NCBI GenBank assembly: GCA_020845575.1
Contig: JADLFL010000014.1
Coordinates: 1 to 64,000, forward strand
Direction: 5' to 3'
Length of the DNA stretch: 64,000 bases
DNA from: Acidobacteriota bacterium
Lineage (GTDB): Bacteria > Acidobacteriota > Vicinamibacteria > Vicinamibacterales > Vicinamibacteraceae
Part shown: one piece after another, positions 46,241 to 55,816 of the stretch
Layout: every line of letters starts with the position of its first letter
Numbering within the stretch: position 1 is the first letter of the stretch
Made by a program: the position numbers and the translations under genes
The notes under the pieces: generated by a model
The model's database searches: none
What the model saw: the letters and a program-made list of their open reading frames with translations, nothing else
Told to the model about the DNA's origin: nothing

Positions 46241-47263
46241 TCACTGGCGAACGGCGGCGGCCGTCGTGGGCAGGCCGCCCGTGTGGATGAAGAGGACGCG
46301 CGCACCACGGCGCAGAACACCCGTACCGACCATCTCCACCAACGACGCGACGGCCTTGGCCGTGTACGTCGGATCGAGGAGGTAGCCCTCGTCTTTCGCG
46401 AATCGCGCGAGTGCCGCGGTGCTGCCGGTGGTCGGAATGCCGTAGCCCGGCTCGGTCTCCGGTCGGATCCATGCGCAGCGCGCGTGCGACTCCTCGAACG
46501 CCATCGGCCACCGATACAGGTCGGCAGCCGCGCGCACGAGTGATTCCGGCGACACGGCCGAGAAGCGTTCCATCGCCGCGCGCGACGAGACCGAGACGGC
46601 GTGCACGGTGGCCGGTGCGTCTGCGAGGACAAGCCCCGCCAGGACGCCAGCCGACGTCGACCCGGTGCCGTACGCCACCACCACATCGTCGAAGGGAAAC
46701 GTTCCGCCGCATTGCGCGAGGATCTCGCGGATGCAGGCCGCGTATCCCGGTACGGACTCGGGCATCGACGCGCCTGGCGGGATCCAGAAGCCGCGCGTCT
46801 GCTCGACGAGCGCTGCGCACAGGGTCTTCGATGCCTGCAGATCGACGTCGGAGGGGTTGGCCGTGTCCATCGGCGTGACGTGCACGTGCGCCCCGTAGTG
46901 TCTCGTGAGTGCGAGGTTACCTGTTTCGTGCGTGGGCAGCGTGCCGCCGAGCACGACGTGCACGTCGAGGCCCAGGCGCCGTGCCGCCGCGGCGGTCATC
47001 ATCGTGTGGTTGGAGGTGAGCGGCCCGGCGGTGACCACCGTGGTCGCGCCGGCCTCGATCGCGCGTGCCATGACGAACTCCAGCTTGCGCGCCTTGTTCC
47101 CGCCGAGTGCGAGGCCGCTGCACTCATCGCGCTTCATCCACAGGTCGATCCCGAGCGCCGCCGAGAGTCGCCGCAGACGCACGAGCGGCGTTGGCCACGT
47201 GCCCAGCGACACGCCCGGAATGGCGTCGAGTGCCGCGCTCAATCTTCCCGTTCGCAATGCCAT
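46241..47263 (-). CDS. PLP-dependent D-cysteine desulfhydrase / ACC deaminase-family enzyme
   Basis: A 340-residue fold II PLP enzyme. The PLP-binding Lys lies in ALGGNKARKLEFV, with the phosphate-binding TAGPLTSNHTMMTAA and YGTGSTSAGVLAG. Family members release pyruvate or 2-oxobutyrate plus ammonia and H2S, or deaminate 1-aminocyclopropane-1-carboxylate; active-site residues that separate the two cannot be judged reliably here. It overlaps the MATE stop by one base (TGATG) and precedes the amidohydrolase. The three-gene unit could detoxify and expel a D-amino acid or amino-acid-like compound. Confidence 0.88.
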   Translation of the reverse strand: MALRTGRLSAALDAIPGVSLGTWPTPLVRLRRLSAALGIDLWMKRDECSGLALGGNKARKLEFVMARAIEAGATTVVTAGPLTSNHTMMTAAAARRLGLDVHVVLGGTLPTHETGNLALTRHYGAHVHVTPMDTANPSDVDLQASKTLCAALVEQTRGFWIPPGASMPESVPGYAACIREILAQCGGTFPFDDVVVAYGTGSTSAGVLAGLVLADAPATVHAVSVSSRAAMERFSAVSPESLVRAAADLYRWPMAFEESHARCAWIRPETEPGYGIPTTGSTAALARFAKDEGYLLDPTYTAKAVASLVEMVGTGVLRRGARVLFIHTGGLPTTAAAVRQ

Positions 47264-48612
47264 CAGGCTCCCATCCGTCGTGCCGTCTCTCGAATCCGCA
47301 CGTGCCACAGTCCCATCAGCACCGTTCCGACCACCAAGAGGCTCACGGCAAGACCGAGCCAGAGCCCGATGACGCCGTACCCGGCCCGGAAGCAGAGATA
47401 CCAACCGAGCGGCAAGCCGCTGATCCAGTATCCGAACAGGCTCACCAGCATCGGCATCCGCGTCTCGCCAAGCCCGCGCAGCGCGCCAGTCGTCGCGACC
47501 TGGAGCCCGTCGAACAACTGGAACGCCGCCGCCACGGCGAGCAGTCGCGTCCCGATCGCGATGACGCCGGCGTCCGACGTGAACAACGTGATGAACGGCG
47601 TGGGCATGAGCGCCAGTGTCGCCGCAGACGAGGCCATGAACACCTCGACGACGAGCATGGCGGCCCATCCGGCGCGTCTGGCACCGGCCGCGTCGTACGC
47701 GCCGATATGCTGCCCCACCAGCACGGCCGCCGCCGACGACACGCCGAGCGGCACCATGAAGACGACGCTGGCGATGTTCAGCGCGATCTGGTGCGCGGCC
47801 AGCGACTCCGGCAGCAACTGACCGGCAAGCGCCGTCGCCGCACTGAACACGCCGACCTCGAACGTGACGTGTGCCGCCGCGGGAAGCCCCAGGGCGAGGA
47901 GTCGACGGACGCGCGCCACGGGCAGCGCCCAGGGCATGGTGGCGATGTGCGTCCGCGCGAGCCGCCACACGTCCCACCCGAGCACCACCGCCATGTAGAT
48001 GCGCGAGACGACCGTCGCCCATGCCGCGCCCTGCACTCCGAGCGCGGGAATCGGCCCGACACCGTGAATGAGCGCGGCGTTGGCCGCGAGGTTGACGATG
48101 TTGGCCGAGACGAGCGCGAACGCGACGATGCCGACGCGCGAACGCGCCTGCAGGTAGCGTCGGAACGCGGCATAGACCAGGAGCGGCGGCAGGCTCAGCG
48201 ACACGATGGGGAAGTAGGCTCTGACGTGTGGCAGCACGTCGGGATGGAATCCCATGTGCGGGAGCAACGCCGACATCGCCCAGGCCATGACGGCGAGCGG
48301 GGGGATCGTCAGCGCGGCCAGCCACACGCCGCTCACCAGCCATCTGTCGCACTCGTCGGTGTCGCCGGCGCCGAACGCCTGCGCGACCGTCGTGTCGAGG
48401 CCGAGCAGGAGCCCCATGCCGAAGATGCCGATGGCGATGAACAGGCCGCTTCCGATGCCGACGCCGCCGATGGCCGACGCGCCGAGCGGCCCGACCATGA
48501 TGGTGTCCACCACGCCCATGGCCATCCAGCCGAGTTCGGCCGCCACCACCGGCAACGCGAGGCGAACCACCGGCATGACCGATCCCTGCAGGAAGGCGCG
48601 CGCCACGGACAT
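47263..48612 (-). CDS. MATE-family efflux transporter, second in window
   Basis: A 449-residue antiporter with about 12 membrane helices and the two-fold MATE layout: ALPVVAAELGWMAMGVVDTIMVGPLG, GLLLGLDTTVAQAFGAGDTDE and, in the second half, VFSAATALAGQLLPESLAAHQ. It expels organic cations or metabolites by proton or sodium exchange. It is distinct from the one at 27568-29004. The stop overlaps the desulfhydrase start by one base, so it is translated with it. ATG 48612 begins the first helix. Confidence 0.92.
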   Translation of the reverse strand: MSVARAFLQGSVMPVVRLALPVVAAELGWMAMGVVDTIMVGPLGASAIGGVGIGSGLFIAIGIFGMGLLLGLDTTVAQAFGAGDTDECDRWLVSGVWLAALTIPPLAVMAWAMSALLPHMGFHPDVLPHVRAYFPIVSLSLPPLLVYAAFRRYLQARSRVGIVAFALVSANIVNLAANAALIHGVGPIPALGVQGAAWATVVSRIYMAVVLGWDVWRLARTHIATMPWALPVARVRRLLALGLPAAAHVTFEVGVFSAATALAGQLLPESLAAHQIALNIASVVFMVPLGVSSAAAVLVGQHIGAYDAAGARRAGWAAMLVVEVFMASSAATLALMPTPFITLFTSDAGVIAIGTRLLAVAAAFQLFDGLQVATTGALRGLGETRMPMLVSLFGYWISGLPLGWYLCFRAGYGVIGLWLGLAVSLLVVGTVLMGLWHVRIRETARRMGA

Positions 48613-48639
48613 CCGCCCATGATACGGATATCCTCGGGC

Positions 48640-49635
48640 ATGGTCGCTCCCGCGCTGATGCAGGCCGTCGAGATCCGCCAACCGGGTGGGCCCGACGTGC
48701 TCGTGCCGACGACGCGTCCCGTTCCGACACCCGCGGCTGGAGACGTGTTGATCCGCGTCGCCGCTGCAGGTGTGAATCGTCCCGACGTGTTCCAGCGTCG
48801 CGGACGCTATCCACCGCCTCCGGGTGCGTCGGATCTCCCGGGTCTCGAAGTGGCCGGCACCGTGGCGGCATGCGGACACGGCGTCACGCGATGGCGTGTG
48901 GGCGACGAGGTCTGCGCGCTGCTCTCGGGCGGCGGCTATGCCGAGTACGCCGTCGCGCCCGAGGGGCAGTGTCTGCCGCGACCGGCCGGCCTGAGTCTCG
49001 TCGAGGCCGCGGCGTTGCCCGAGACCTGCATGACCGTCTGGACCAACGTCTTCGAACGCGGCAGGCTGCGCGCCGGCGAGTCGTTCCTGGTACACGGCGG
49101 CACGAGCGGCATCGGCACAACGGCCATCCAGTTCGCCAGGCAGGCAGGCGCCACCGTGTATGCAACGGCAGGGTCCGACCAGAAGTGCGACGCGTGTGTG
49201 GCGCTCGGCGCGACGCGGGCCGTCGCCTACAAGACGACAGATTTCGTCGACGCGATCCGCGAGGCCACGGACGGGCGAGGCGTGGACGTGATCCTCGACA
49301 TGGTGGGCGGCGACTACGTGGCGCGCAACCTCTCGCTGCTGGCCGAGGACGGGCGGCTCGTGCAGATCGCGGTACTCGGGGGCAGCACGGCCACCATCGA
49401 CATGTCACTCGTCATGCGGCGGCGCCTCACCGTGACGGGATCCACGCTGCGTCCCCGACCGGTCGAGGAGAAGGCCGGCATCGCCGACGCCCTCGCGCAG
49501 ACCGTGTGGCCGTGGATCGCCGCCGGCGACGTGCGGCCGATCATCCACGCCGTGTTCCCGCTGGCCGACGCCGCGCGCGCGCACGCGCTGATGGAGTCGA
49601 GCGCGCACATCGGCAAGATCGTGCTTACGTGTTGA
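48640..49635 (+). CDS. NAD(P)H:quinone oxidoreductase, PIG3/zeta-crystallin type
   Basis: A 331-residue zinc-free medium-chain dehydrogenase. Seen are GVNRPDVFQRRGRYPPPPGAS and the substrate-pocket start, PEGQCLPRPAGLSLVEAAALPETCMTVW, the dinucleotide loop VHGGTSGIGTTAIQFARQAG, and VILDMVGGDYVARNLSLLAEDGR. It reduces quinones to hydroquinones (or semiquinones) with NADPH. ATG 48658 (MQAVEIRQPGG) is an equally plausible start and matches the family's usual beginning. It diverges from the MATE gene by 27 nt, and its 3' end overlaps the convergent DUF72 gene by 11 nt. Confidence 0.92.
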   Translation: MVAPALMQAVEIRQPGGPDVLVPTTRPVPTPAAGDVLIRVAAAGVNRPDVFQRRGRYPPPPGASDLPGLEVAGTVAACGHGVTRWRVGDEVCALLSGGGYAEYAVAPEGQCLPRPAGLSLVEAAALPETCMTVWTNVFERGRLRAGESFLVHGGTSGIGTTAIQFARQAGATVYATAGSDQKCDACVALGATRAVAYKTTDFVDAIREATDGRGVDVILDMVGGDYVARNLSLLAEDGRLVQIAVLGGSTATIDMSLVMRRRLTVTGSTLRPRPVEEKAGIADALAQTVWPWIAAGDVRPIIHAVFPLADAARAHALMESSAHIGKIVLTC

Positions 49636-50698
49636 CCGGATCTGGCGTCGCCGCCGTGGTGTCGACCAGTGACTCTCGATCGAGTTCCGCCACCACGCGA
49701 TCGGCGAGCGCGCGAATCGTGAGCGGTGCGGAGCCTTCGGCCTTGTTGTTGACCAGTACGTAGACCGGTTGTTCGCGTCGAAGGGCCTCGATGATGAGTC
49801 GTGTCACGTCGCGCCGGAGCGGCTCGTCGGGGTCGACGATCCTGTTGAACGGCCGGCAATCCTCGCGACGCGTCTCGTAGCGCGTCCCCGGGCGCAACAG
49901 GAGACGGATCACGCGATGCGGCGCAGCGTCGAGATCGACTGACGCTGCCTGCTCGCCCGGCCTGGGCATCGCCGACCAGTAGTTGAGCACGTGCACCGCA
50001 CCCGTCTCGCGCAGTACCGACGCGTACGCGGGCGTGAGCAGCCGGCTGTCGCGGAGCTCCACGGACATGGGGAACGGCGAGGGCACCGACTGAAGGAACG
50101 CACCGAGCCGATCGGCGAACGCCTGCGGATCGAGCCGTGCCTCGTGCGGCACAGGAGGAATCTCCAGCACGAACGGCCCCGTATGACCGCGAAAGTGGAG
50201 CGCGAACGGCTGGATGACGTCGCGCAGGAAACCGTCGGCGGAGAGAAAGTCCGGATTGGGTACGGCTGTCGCACCGTGAGCGCTGCCGGGTAACACCGGA
50301 GAGGCGTACATCGCCGGCACTTTCGCGCAGCATGGGAAGCCTGTGGGCAACTGGCTCGCGTAGCGCTTCAGGTCTTCGTTGGTCAGCGGAGCGTAGTAGC
50401 TGCGATCGATGCCGACGGTGCCGAAGAGTGGGTAGCGCGCGTACTCACGAAGGCCATCGCGCGCCAGATCGGTCTGCGCGCGTGGACGCCGATACACGAT
50501 GCCGGCCCAGCCCGGGAAGCTCCAGCTGCTCGTCCCGAATCTGACGCCGGGCGGAATGCGTTCTCCGAGCGAGCGAACGTCGGCCGGCCAGTCGCTCTCG
50601 ACGTCGACAGTGCCGTCGTGTCGCGTGCGCGTGGACGGCGTGAAGTCGAAGAGCGAGAGCTGATCGTCGGCTGGCACGTGACCCGGAACCCGCGTCAA
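49625..50698 (-). CDS. DUF72-family protein
   Basis: A 357-residue protein of the widespread DUF72 family (TIM-barrel-like), of unproven biochemistry but often suspected to act in nucleic acid or carbohydrate-related repair or metabolism. Typical pieces are RFGTSSWSFPGWAGIVY, IDRSYYAPLTNEDLKRYASQ, FALHFRGHTGPFVLEIPP, MSVELRDSRLL and VYVLVNNKAEGSAP. No signal peptide. It converges with the quinone reductase gene (11-nt overlap of the 3' ends) and starts back to back with the hydrolase at 50714, 15 nt away. Confidence 0.9.
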   Translation of the reverse strand: MTRVPGHVPADDQLSLFDFTPSTRTRHDGTVDVESDWPADVRSLGERIPPGVRFGTSSWSFPGWAGIVYRRPRAQTDLARDGLREYARYPLFGTVGIDRSYYAPLTNEDLKRYASQLPTGFPCCAKVPAMYASPVLPGSAHGATAVPNPDFLSADGFLRDVIQPFALHFRGHTGPFVLEIPPVPHEARLDPQAFADRLGAFLQSVPSPFPMSVELRDSRLLTPAYASVLRETGAVHVLNYWSAMPRPGEQAASVDLDAAPHRVIRLLLRPGTRYETRREDCRPFNRIVDPDEPLRRDVTRLIIEALRREQPVYVLVNNKAEGSAPLTIRALADRVVAELDRESLVDTTAATPDPVNT

Positions 50699-50713
50699 GG
50701 ATACCGTGGTGCG

Positions 50714-51547
50714 ATGAGCATCGCGTCACCGATGGTCGCCACACGCGTGGGCGCCGATGGGCCCGGCGTCAGGCACCTGGTCATGCTGCACGGCATCTAC
50801 GGGCGCGGGCGCAACTGGCTCGCCGTCGCGCGAACGCTCGTGGAGCAGCGGCCCGACTGGTGCTGCTGGCTGGCCGACCTGCGCCATCACGGCGACGCGC
50901 TGCGGAGTGCCGACGCCGGCACGATCGAGCAGATGGCCGAGGACATCGAGACGTGGGGGACTGCCGAAGGCGTGACGCCAGACGCGCTCCTCGGGCATTC
51001 CTTCGGCGGCAAGGTGGCGCTCGCGTATGCGCGGCTCGCGCACGCCCGCGCGCTGCAGACATGGGTCATCGACTCGACGCCCGATGCGAAGGCGCCGTCG
51101 GGCAGCGCCTGGGCCATGCTCGGTGTCGTGCGCGGCCTGCCCGACAGCTTCGCGTCGAGGCAGGACGCCATCGCGGGGATCGAGGCCGGCGGCTTCGATA
51201 CCGCCGTCGCGCAATGGATGTCGACCAATCTGGCGCAACGCGACGGCCGCTATCGCTGGACACTCGACTTCGACGTCATGGCGACGCTGCTCGACGCGTT
51301 CTTCGCGACGTCGTACTGGGACGTCCTCGACCCGGGCTCGGCCGTGCACGACATCCACGTGCTCAAGGCCACGCGGTCGTCGGTGATCTCGTCTGAGGCT
51401 GTCGCGCGCCTGGAACGACTGCAACGGCATCCCGTCGCGGGACATGCCCGCGTACACCTCCACGCGCGTGAAGGCGGGCACTGGATCCATGCGGAGTCGC
51501 CGCAGATGGTCGTGTCGCTGCTGGCGGAATCCCTGCCGCGATCCTGA
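50714..51547 (+). CDS. Alpha/beta-hydrolase, YbfF-like esterase
   Basis: A 277-residue cytoplasmic hydrolase. The oxyanion region LHGIYGRGRNWLAVARTLVE and DLRHHGDALRS are typical of YbfF-type acyl-CoA/short-chain esterases; the nucleophile elbow is LLGHSFGGKVAL and the catalytic His is likely in GHWIHAESP. No signal peptide. Its 5' end is 15 nt from the divergent DUF72 start. The stop codon ends 6 nt before the solute-binding protein gene on the other strand. Confidence 0.9.
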   Translation: MSIASPMVATRVGADGPGVRHLVMLHGIYGRGRNWLAVARTLVEQRPDWCCWLADLRHHGDALRSADAGTIEQMAEDIETWGTAEGVTPDALLGHSFGGKVALAYARLAHARALQTWVIDSTPDAKAPSGSAWAMLGVVRGLPDSFASRQDAIAGIEAGGFDTAVAQWMSTNLAQRDGRYRWTLDFDVMATLLDAFFATSYWDVLDPGSAVHDIHVLKATRSSVISSEAVARLERLQRHPVAGHARVHLHAREGGHWIHAESPQMVVSLLAESLPRS

Positions 51548-51553
51548 ACGGGG

Positions 51554-53083
51554 TCAGCGCGGCGACTTGGTGACGTCTCGCAGCGTGGCGAAACTGGCCT
51601 GCGGCGTGAGATGCACGCCGTGGATCCATGGCTGCGCGACGGCGACGTTCACCTTCGTCCAGAGGCTCACGTAGGGCGTGGCGGCCGTGATGCGCCGCTG
51701 CGCCTCGATGTACAGCCCTCTCCGCACCCCGGGATCGGTGGTCGTCGTGGCCTGGTCGATCAGCGCATCGACGCGTGGATCGCTGAAGAAGCCGCGATTG
51801 AAGCCGGCCGGAGGCATCTGTGTGGAGTGGAACACGCGCCGCAGCATGTCGGGGTCGGTCACGCCGACCCATTGCAGCGTGAACAACTGGAAGCGTCCCT
51901 TCAGGACGTCGGCGTACAGCGTGGCGAACTCGTGCGTCCTGACGTCGACAGCCACGCCGATACGGGCGAGGTCCTGCTGGATGACGGCCGCCTGCAGGCG
52001 CACGAACTCCGCCGTGGACGTCTTCAGCGAGACGGTGAACCGCGGGAGGGGCCCGTTCCCGTCCGGATCCGGATACCCCGCCTCGTCGAGCAACCGTCGT
52101 GCGGCATCCGGATCGTGGGGCAGGGGTGCCATGTCTGCCGGATACGCCCAGGACGGAATGATCCCCGTCGCCGGAACGGCCAGGTCGCGGCGCAGGTGCG
52201 ACACGATGGCCGAGATGTCGATGCCCAGCGCGAGCGCCCGTCTCACGCGCGGGTCGGCGAGCAGCGGATCGCGCAAGTTGATGCCGACGTACGAGAAGTC
52301 GAGCCCCGGCGCTGTCACCACCTGCATGCGCCCCTCACGCTGCAGCGCGCGCACGATGTCCGGGACGAGGTCGTTGACGACGAGATCGATCGCACCGGTA
52401 CGCAGCTCGAGCCCGCGCATGGTGTCGTCGGGAATCACGCGCAGGACGATGCCGGCGTTGCGGGGCGGCCCCTCGAAGTACTCGGCGTTGGCGGCCAGTT
52501 CGACGCGATCGTCCGACTGCAGGCGTACGAAGCGGTACGGCCCAGCGCCGATGCGCGCGGGCGCGCCGGCCGGCGTATCTCTCGGCACGATCCCCATCAC
52601 GAGGTTGACGGGGAACGACGCGAAGGGCTCCTTCAGACGGAACACCACCGTCAGCGGATCCTCGACATCGACGGCCGCCAGTTGCGCGTAGGCGCCCTTG
52701 CGCGGCGACAGGAACGACGCGTCGAGGAAGCTGCGGAACGTGTAGGCGACGTCTTCGGCATCGAGCGCGGAGCCGTCGTGGAAACGGACGCCGGGACGCA
52801 GTCGCGCCACATACGTCCTGTCGTCGCGCGCCTCCAGGCGTTCGGCCACCTCCGGCACCACCTGCAACGCATCGTCCAGGCGGACGAGCGAGGCGTAGAG
52901 GAGCTGGTGGACGCGCTGGCTGGCCTCGTCGCTCCCGATGCGGGGATCGAGATTGGTCGGCCCGACGGCGATCCCGACCACGAGCGCCGGATCGTGCGCG
53001 ACGTCACCGCGCCGGCATCCACCGACCGCGAGCACGTACGCGCACAGCGCCACCAGCATGCCGCGGCGCAGCGCCGTGCGCAT
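51554..53083 (-). CDS. ABC transporter solute-binding protein, family 5 (peptide/nickel type)
   Basis: A 509-residue lipoprotein-like binding protein for oligopeptides or similar solutes (SBP_bac_5). The signal ends in a lipobox VGGC (residues about 19-22), then PTNLDPRIGSDEASQRVHQLLYASL, FHDGSALDAEDVAYTF and the late-domain ITAATPYVSLWTKVNVAV. Only the binding protein is present; no permease or ATPase genes lie in the window, so it is an orphan or works with components elsewhere. The start overlaps the mutS stop (TGATG), an odd partner, so it probably rides on the mutS transcript. Confidence 0.9.
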   Translation of the reverse strand: MRTALRRGMLVALCAYVLAVGGCRRGDVAHDPALVVGIAVGPTNLDPRIGSDEASQRVHQLLYASLVRLDDALQVVPEVAERLEARDDRTYVARLRPGVRFHDGSALDAEDVAYTFRSFLDASFLSPRKGAYAQLAAVDVEDPLTVVFRLKEPFASFPVNLVMGIVPRDTPAGAPARIGAGPYRFVRLQSDDRVELAANAEYFEGPPRNAGIVLRVIPDDTMRGLELRTGAIDLVVNDLVPDIVRALQREGRMQVVTAPGLDFSYVGINLRDPLLADPRVRRALALGIDISAIVSHLRRDLAVPATGIIPSWAYPADMAPLPHDPDAARRLLDEAGYPDPDGNGPLPRFTVSLKTSTAEFVRLQAAVIQQDLARIGVAVDVRTHEFATLYADVLKGRFQLFTLQWVGVTDPDMLRRVFHSTQMPPAGFNRGFFSDPRVDALIDQATTTTDPGVRRGLYIEAQRRITAATPYVSLWTKVNVAVAQPWIHGVHLTPQASFATLRDVTKSPR

Positions 53084-55731
53084 CAGGCGTCGGCCTCCTG
53101 CTTGAGATCGGCCAGCAGCGCGAGGGCCTGCAATGGCGTGAGGTTGTCCACGTCGAGCTCGCGCAGGCGATCGCGCAGCCTGTCGTCGGCAGGCGCCTGG
53201 AAGAGGCCGAGCTGCTGCTGGGGCCCCGTCAGCGCCGATGCGCCCGCAATGGTCGGACGCCCGCCGCGCGTGAGCTCGTCCTGTTCGAGTCCTGTGAGAA
53301 TCTCGCGCGCGCGGCGGATGACGGTCGGCGGCAGCCCGGCGAGCCGCGCCACCTGGATGCCGTAGCTCCGATCCGAGCGACCGGGCACGACCTTTCGCAG
53401 GAACACGATCTGGTCCTGCCACTCGCGTACGAGGAGGTGCGCGTTGGCGACGCCCGGAAGTGCGTCGGCCAGATCCGTCAGCTCGTGGTAGTGCGTGGCG
53501 AACAGCGTCTTCGGGCGTGCCTTCGGGCCCGACGCCAGGTGCTCGGCTACCGCCCACGCGATGCTGAGGCCGTCGAAGGTCGACGTGCCGCGGCCGATCT
53601 CGTCGAGGACAACGAGGCTGCGCGACGTGGCGGTGTTGAGGATGCTGGCCGTCTCCTGCATCTCCACCATGAAGGTCGACTGCCCGCGCGCGATGTTGTC
53701 CGCCGCACCGACGCGCGCGTAGATGCGATCCACGACGGGCAGCTTGGCCTGCCGCGCCGGCACGAAGGAACCCGCCTGCGCCATCAGGCAGAGCAGCGCG
53801 GTTTGCCGCAGGTACGTGCTCTTGCCGCCCATGTTCGGGCCGGTGATCACCAGCAGTTGCTGCGACGTGCCGTCGAGCGAGAGGTCGTTCGGCACGAACG
53901 CCTCGCGCGTCATCGTCTCGACCACCGGGTGGCGGCCCTCGACGACGGACATGTCGTCGCCGTCGTGGACGTGCGGCTTGCTGTAGTTACGCCGTGCCGC
54001 GACGTCGGCGAACGTGGCGAGCACGTCGAGCACCGCCAGTGCGTGCGCCGTGCGCTGGAGCGCCGGCGCGTGCGTCGCCACTTCGCGGCGCAGCGTCTCG
54101 AACAGCGCGAGTTCGAGCGCGATGAGGTGCTCGTCGGCGTGCAGCACCTGCTCTTCGAACGTCTTGAGCGCCGGCGTGATGAAGCGCTCGCCCCCCGCAA
54201 TCGTCTGCTTGCGGATGTAGTCGTCGGGCACGGCGTGCAGGTTCGACTTCGACACCTCGATGTAGTAGCCGAATACGCGGTTGAACCGGATCTTCAGTGA
54301 CGTGATGCCGGTACGGATGCGTTCGGCCTCCTCCATCGAGGAGATGTCGTCCTTGCCGCGCCGGCTCAGGCCACGCAGGCGATCGACCTCGGGATCGGCA
54401 CCGTCGCGGATGACGTCGCCGTCGCGCGCGAGCAGCGGCGGTTCATCGGCCAGCGTGCCGGCGATCTGTTCGCGGAGCGCCGGGAGATCGTCGAGCGCCT
54501 CGACCACCTGCGCGAGCAGCGGTGCCTGCAACGTCGAGAGCGTCTGTCGCAACGCAGGTACGGCGCCGAGCGATCGCGCGAGTGCCACGAGGTCGCGCGG
54601 GCCGGCCGTGCCGAGCGCGGCGCGTGCGACGAGCCGATGGACGTCGTACACCGGCTTCAACCCGTCGCGCAGCGTCCCGCGCTCGACGGAGCGGAACGCC
54701 AGATCCTCGACGGCGTCGAGACGATCGCGGATGGCGTCCAGGTCGACGAGCGGCTTGGTGAGCCACGCGCGCATCAGCCGCGCGCCCATCGCGGTGACCG
54801 TGTCGTCGAGGACGCCGAGCAGCGACACCTGTCGATCGCCTTCGGTCGACGAGAGCACTTCGAGATGGCGTAGCGTCGTGGCGTCGACGATCAGGCCGTC
54901 GCGCGTCTCGCGATAGGTCACCGTGCGTACGTGCGAGAGATCGCCCTTCTGGGTGTCGCGCAGATACTGAACGAGCGCACCCGCCGCACCGATGGCGTGC
55001 GGATGGCCGTCGAGGCCGAACCCCGCGAGGCCGCTCGTCTGCAACTGCCCGGTCAACGCGCGCTGCGCGCTGTCGAGCGCGAACTGCCAGCTGTCGCGCC
55101 GCGTCACGGCGGGCAGCGGCAGGCCGTCGGCGCGCAGCGTCTCGAGGTCCATGTCGTCCGGGACCAGCAGTTCGCGCGCCGAGAGCACTCCGAGTTCGTC
55201 GCGCAGCAGCGCGGTGGCCGTGTCACCGGCGAACTCGGTGGCCGCGAAGTCGCCAGTGGACAGTTCGACCCACGCCAGCCCCCAGACGTCGACGCCCTTT
55301 CGCGGCGGCACGATGGCGGCCAGCAGCGCTGGCGCGCGGGCGTCGAGGTACGCCGCATCGATCAGCGTCCCCGGTGTGACCACACGCGTCACGGCGCGCT
55401 TGACGAGTCCCTTGGCTGATTTCGGGTCTTCGATCTGATCGCAGATCGCGACGCTGATGCCCTGTCGCACCAACCGCATGATGTAGCCGTCTGCCGCGTG
55501 GAACGGCACGCCGCACATCGGGATGCCCGTGCCCGTCGCGTCCTTCGATCGCGACGTCAACGTCAGTTCCACGGCGCGCGCCGCAACGACGGCATCCTCG
55601 TAGAACAGCTCGTAGAAGTCGCCCATCCGGAAGAAGAGGAGGGCGTCAGGGTGCTGGCGCTTGGCGTCCTGATATTGACGCATCGCCGGGGTCAGCGAGG
55701 CGGGCGGGGCTGTCAGGATGGAGTCGGACAC
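53083..55731 (-). CDS. mutS: DNA mismatch repair protein MutS
   Basis: An 882-residue MutS that recognises mismatches and starts repair with MutL. The mismatch-reading Phe-x-Glu is in FFRMGDFYELFYEDA; the ATPase shows Walker A ITGPNMGGKSTYLRQ, VVLDEIGRGTSTFDGLS and the ST-type motif HYHELTDLADALPG. Length is slightly above E. coli MutS (853). The start is uncertain: GTG 55731 (VSDSILTAPPASLT) gives the usual N-terminal residues before LTPAMRQYQDAK, whereas ATG 55683 loses 16 of them. mutL is not in the window. It precedes the solute-binding protein gene, overlapping by one base. Confidence 0.95.
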   Translation of the reverse strand: MSDSILTAPPASLTPAMRQYQDAKRQHPDALLFFRMGDFYELFYEDAVVAARAVELTLTSRSKDATGTGIPMCGVPFHAADGYIMRLVRQGISVAICDQIEDPKSAKGLVKRAVTRVVTPGTLIDAAYLDARAPALLAAIVPPRKGVDVWGLAWVELSTGDFAATEFAGDTATALLRDELGVLSARELLVPDDMDLETLRADGLPLPAVTRRDSWQFALDSAQRALTGQLQTSGLAGFGLDGHPHAIGAAGALVQYLRDTQKGDLSHVRTVTYRETRDGLIVDATTLRHLEVLSSTEGDRQVSLLGVLDDTVTAMGARLMRAWLTKPLVDLDAIRDRLDAVEDLAFRSVERGTLRDGLKPVYDVHRLVARAALGTAGPRDLVALARSLGAVPALRQTLSTLQAPLLAQVVEALDDLPALREQIAGTLADEPPLLARDGDVIRDGADPEVDRLRGLSRRGKDDISSMEEAERIRTGITSLKIRFNRVFGYYIEVSKSNLHAVPDDYIRKQTIAGGERFITPALKTFEEQVLHADEHLIALELALFETLRREVATHAPALQRTAHALAVLDVLATFADVAARRNYSKPHVHDGDDMSVVEGRHPVVETMTREAFVPNDLSLDGTSQQLLVITGPNMGGKSTYLRQTALLCLMAQAGSFVPARQAKLPVVDRIYARVGAADNIARGQSTFMVEMQETASILNTATSRSLVVLDEIGRGTSTFDGLSIAWAVAEHLASGPKARPKTLFATHYHELTDLADALPGVANAHLLVREWQDQIVFLRKVVPGRSDRSYGIQVARLAGLPPTVIRRAREILTGLEQDELTRGGRPTIAGASALTGPQQQLGLFQAPADDRLRDRLRELDVDNLTPLQALALLADLKQEADA

Positions 55732-55777
55732 CGGAGGCAGCGGGGTGCGGCATGCACGGCCGCCAGGACGCGGCCGG

Positions 55778-55783
55778 TAGAAT
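55778..55783 (+). promoter_or_regulatory. Candidate -10 for tsaB
   Basis: TAGAAT, 33 nt before ATG 55817, in the gap between divergent mutS and tsaB. I see no convincing -35. Confidence 0.3.
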
Positions 55784-55816
55784 GAGTGAGGCCGTGAGAA
55801 CCGCGGCCAGTCTAGC

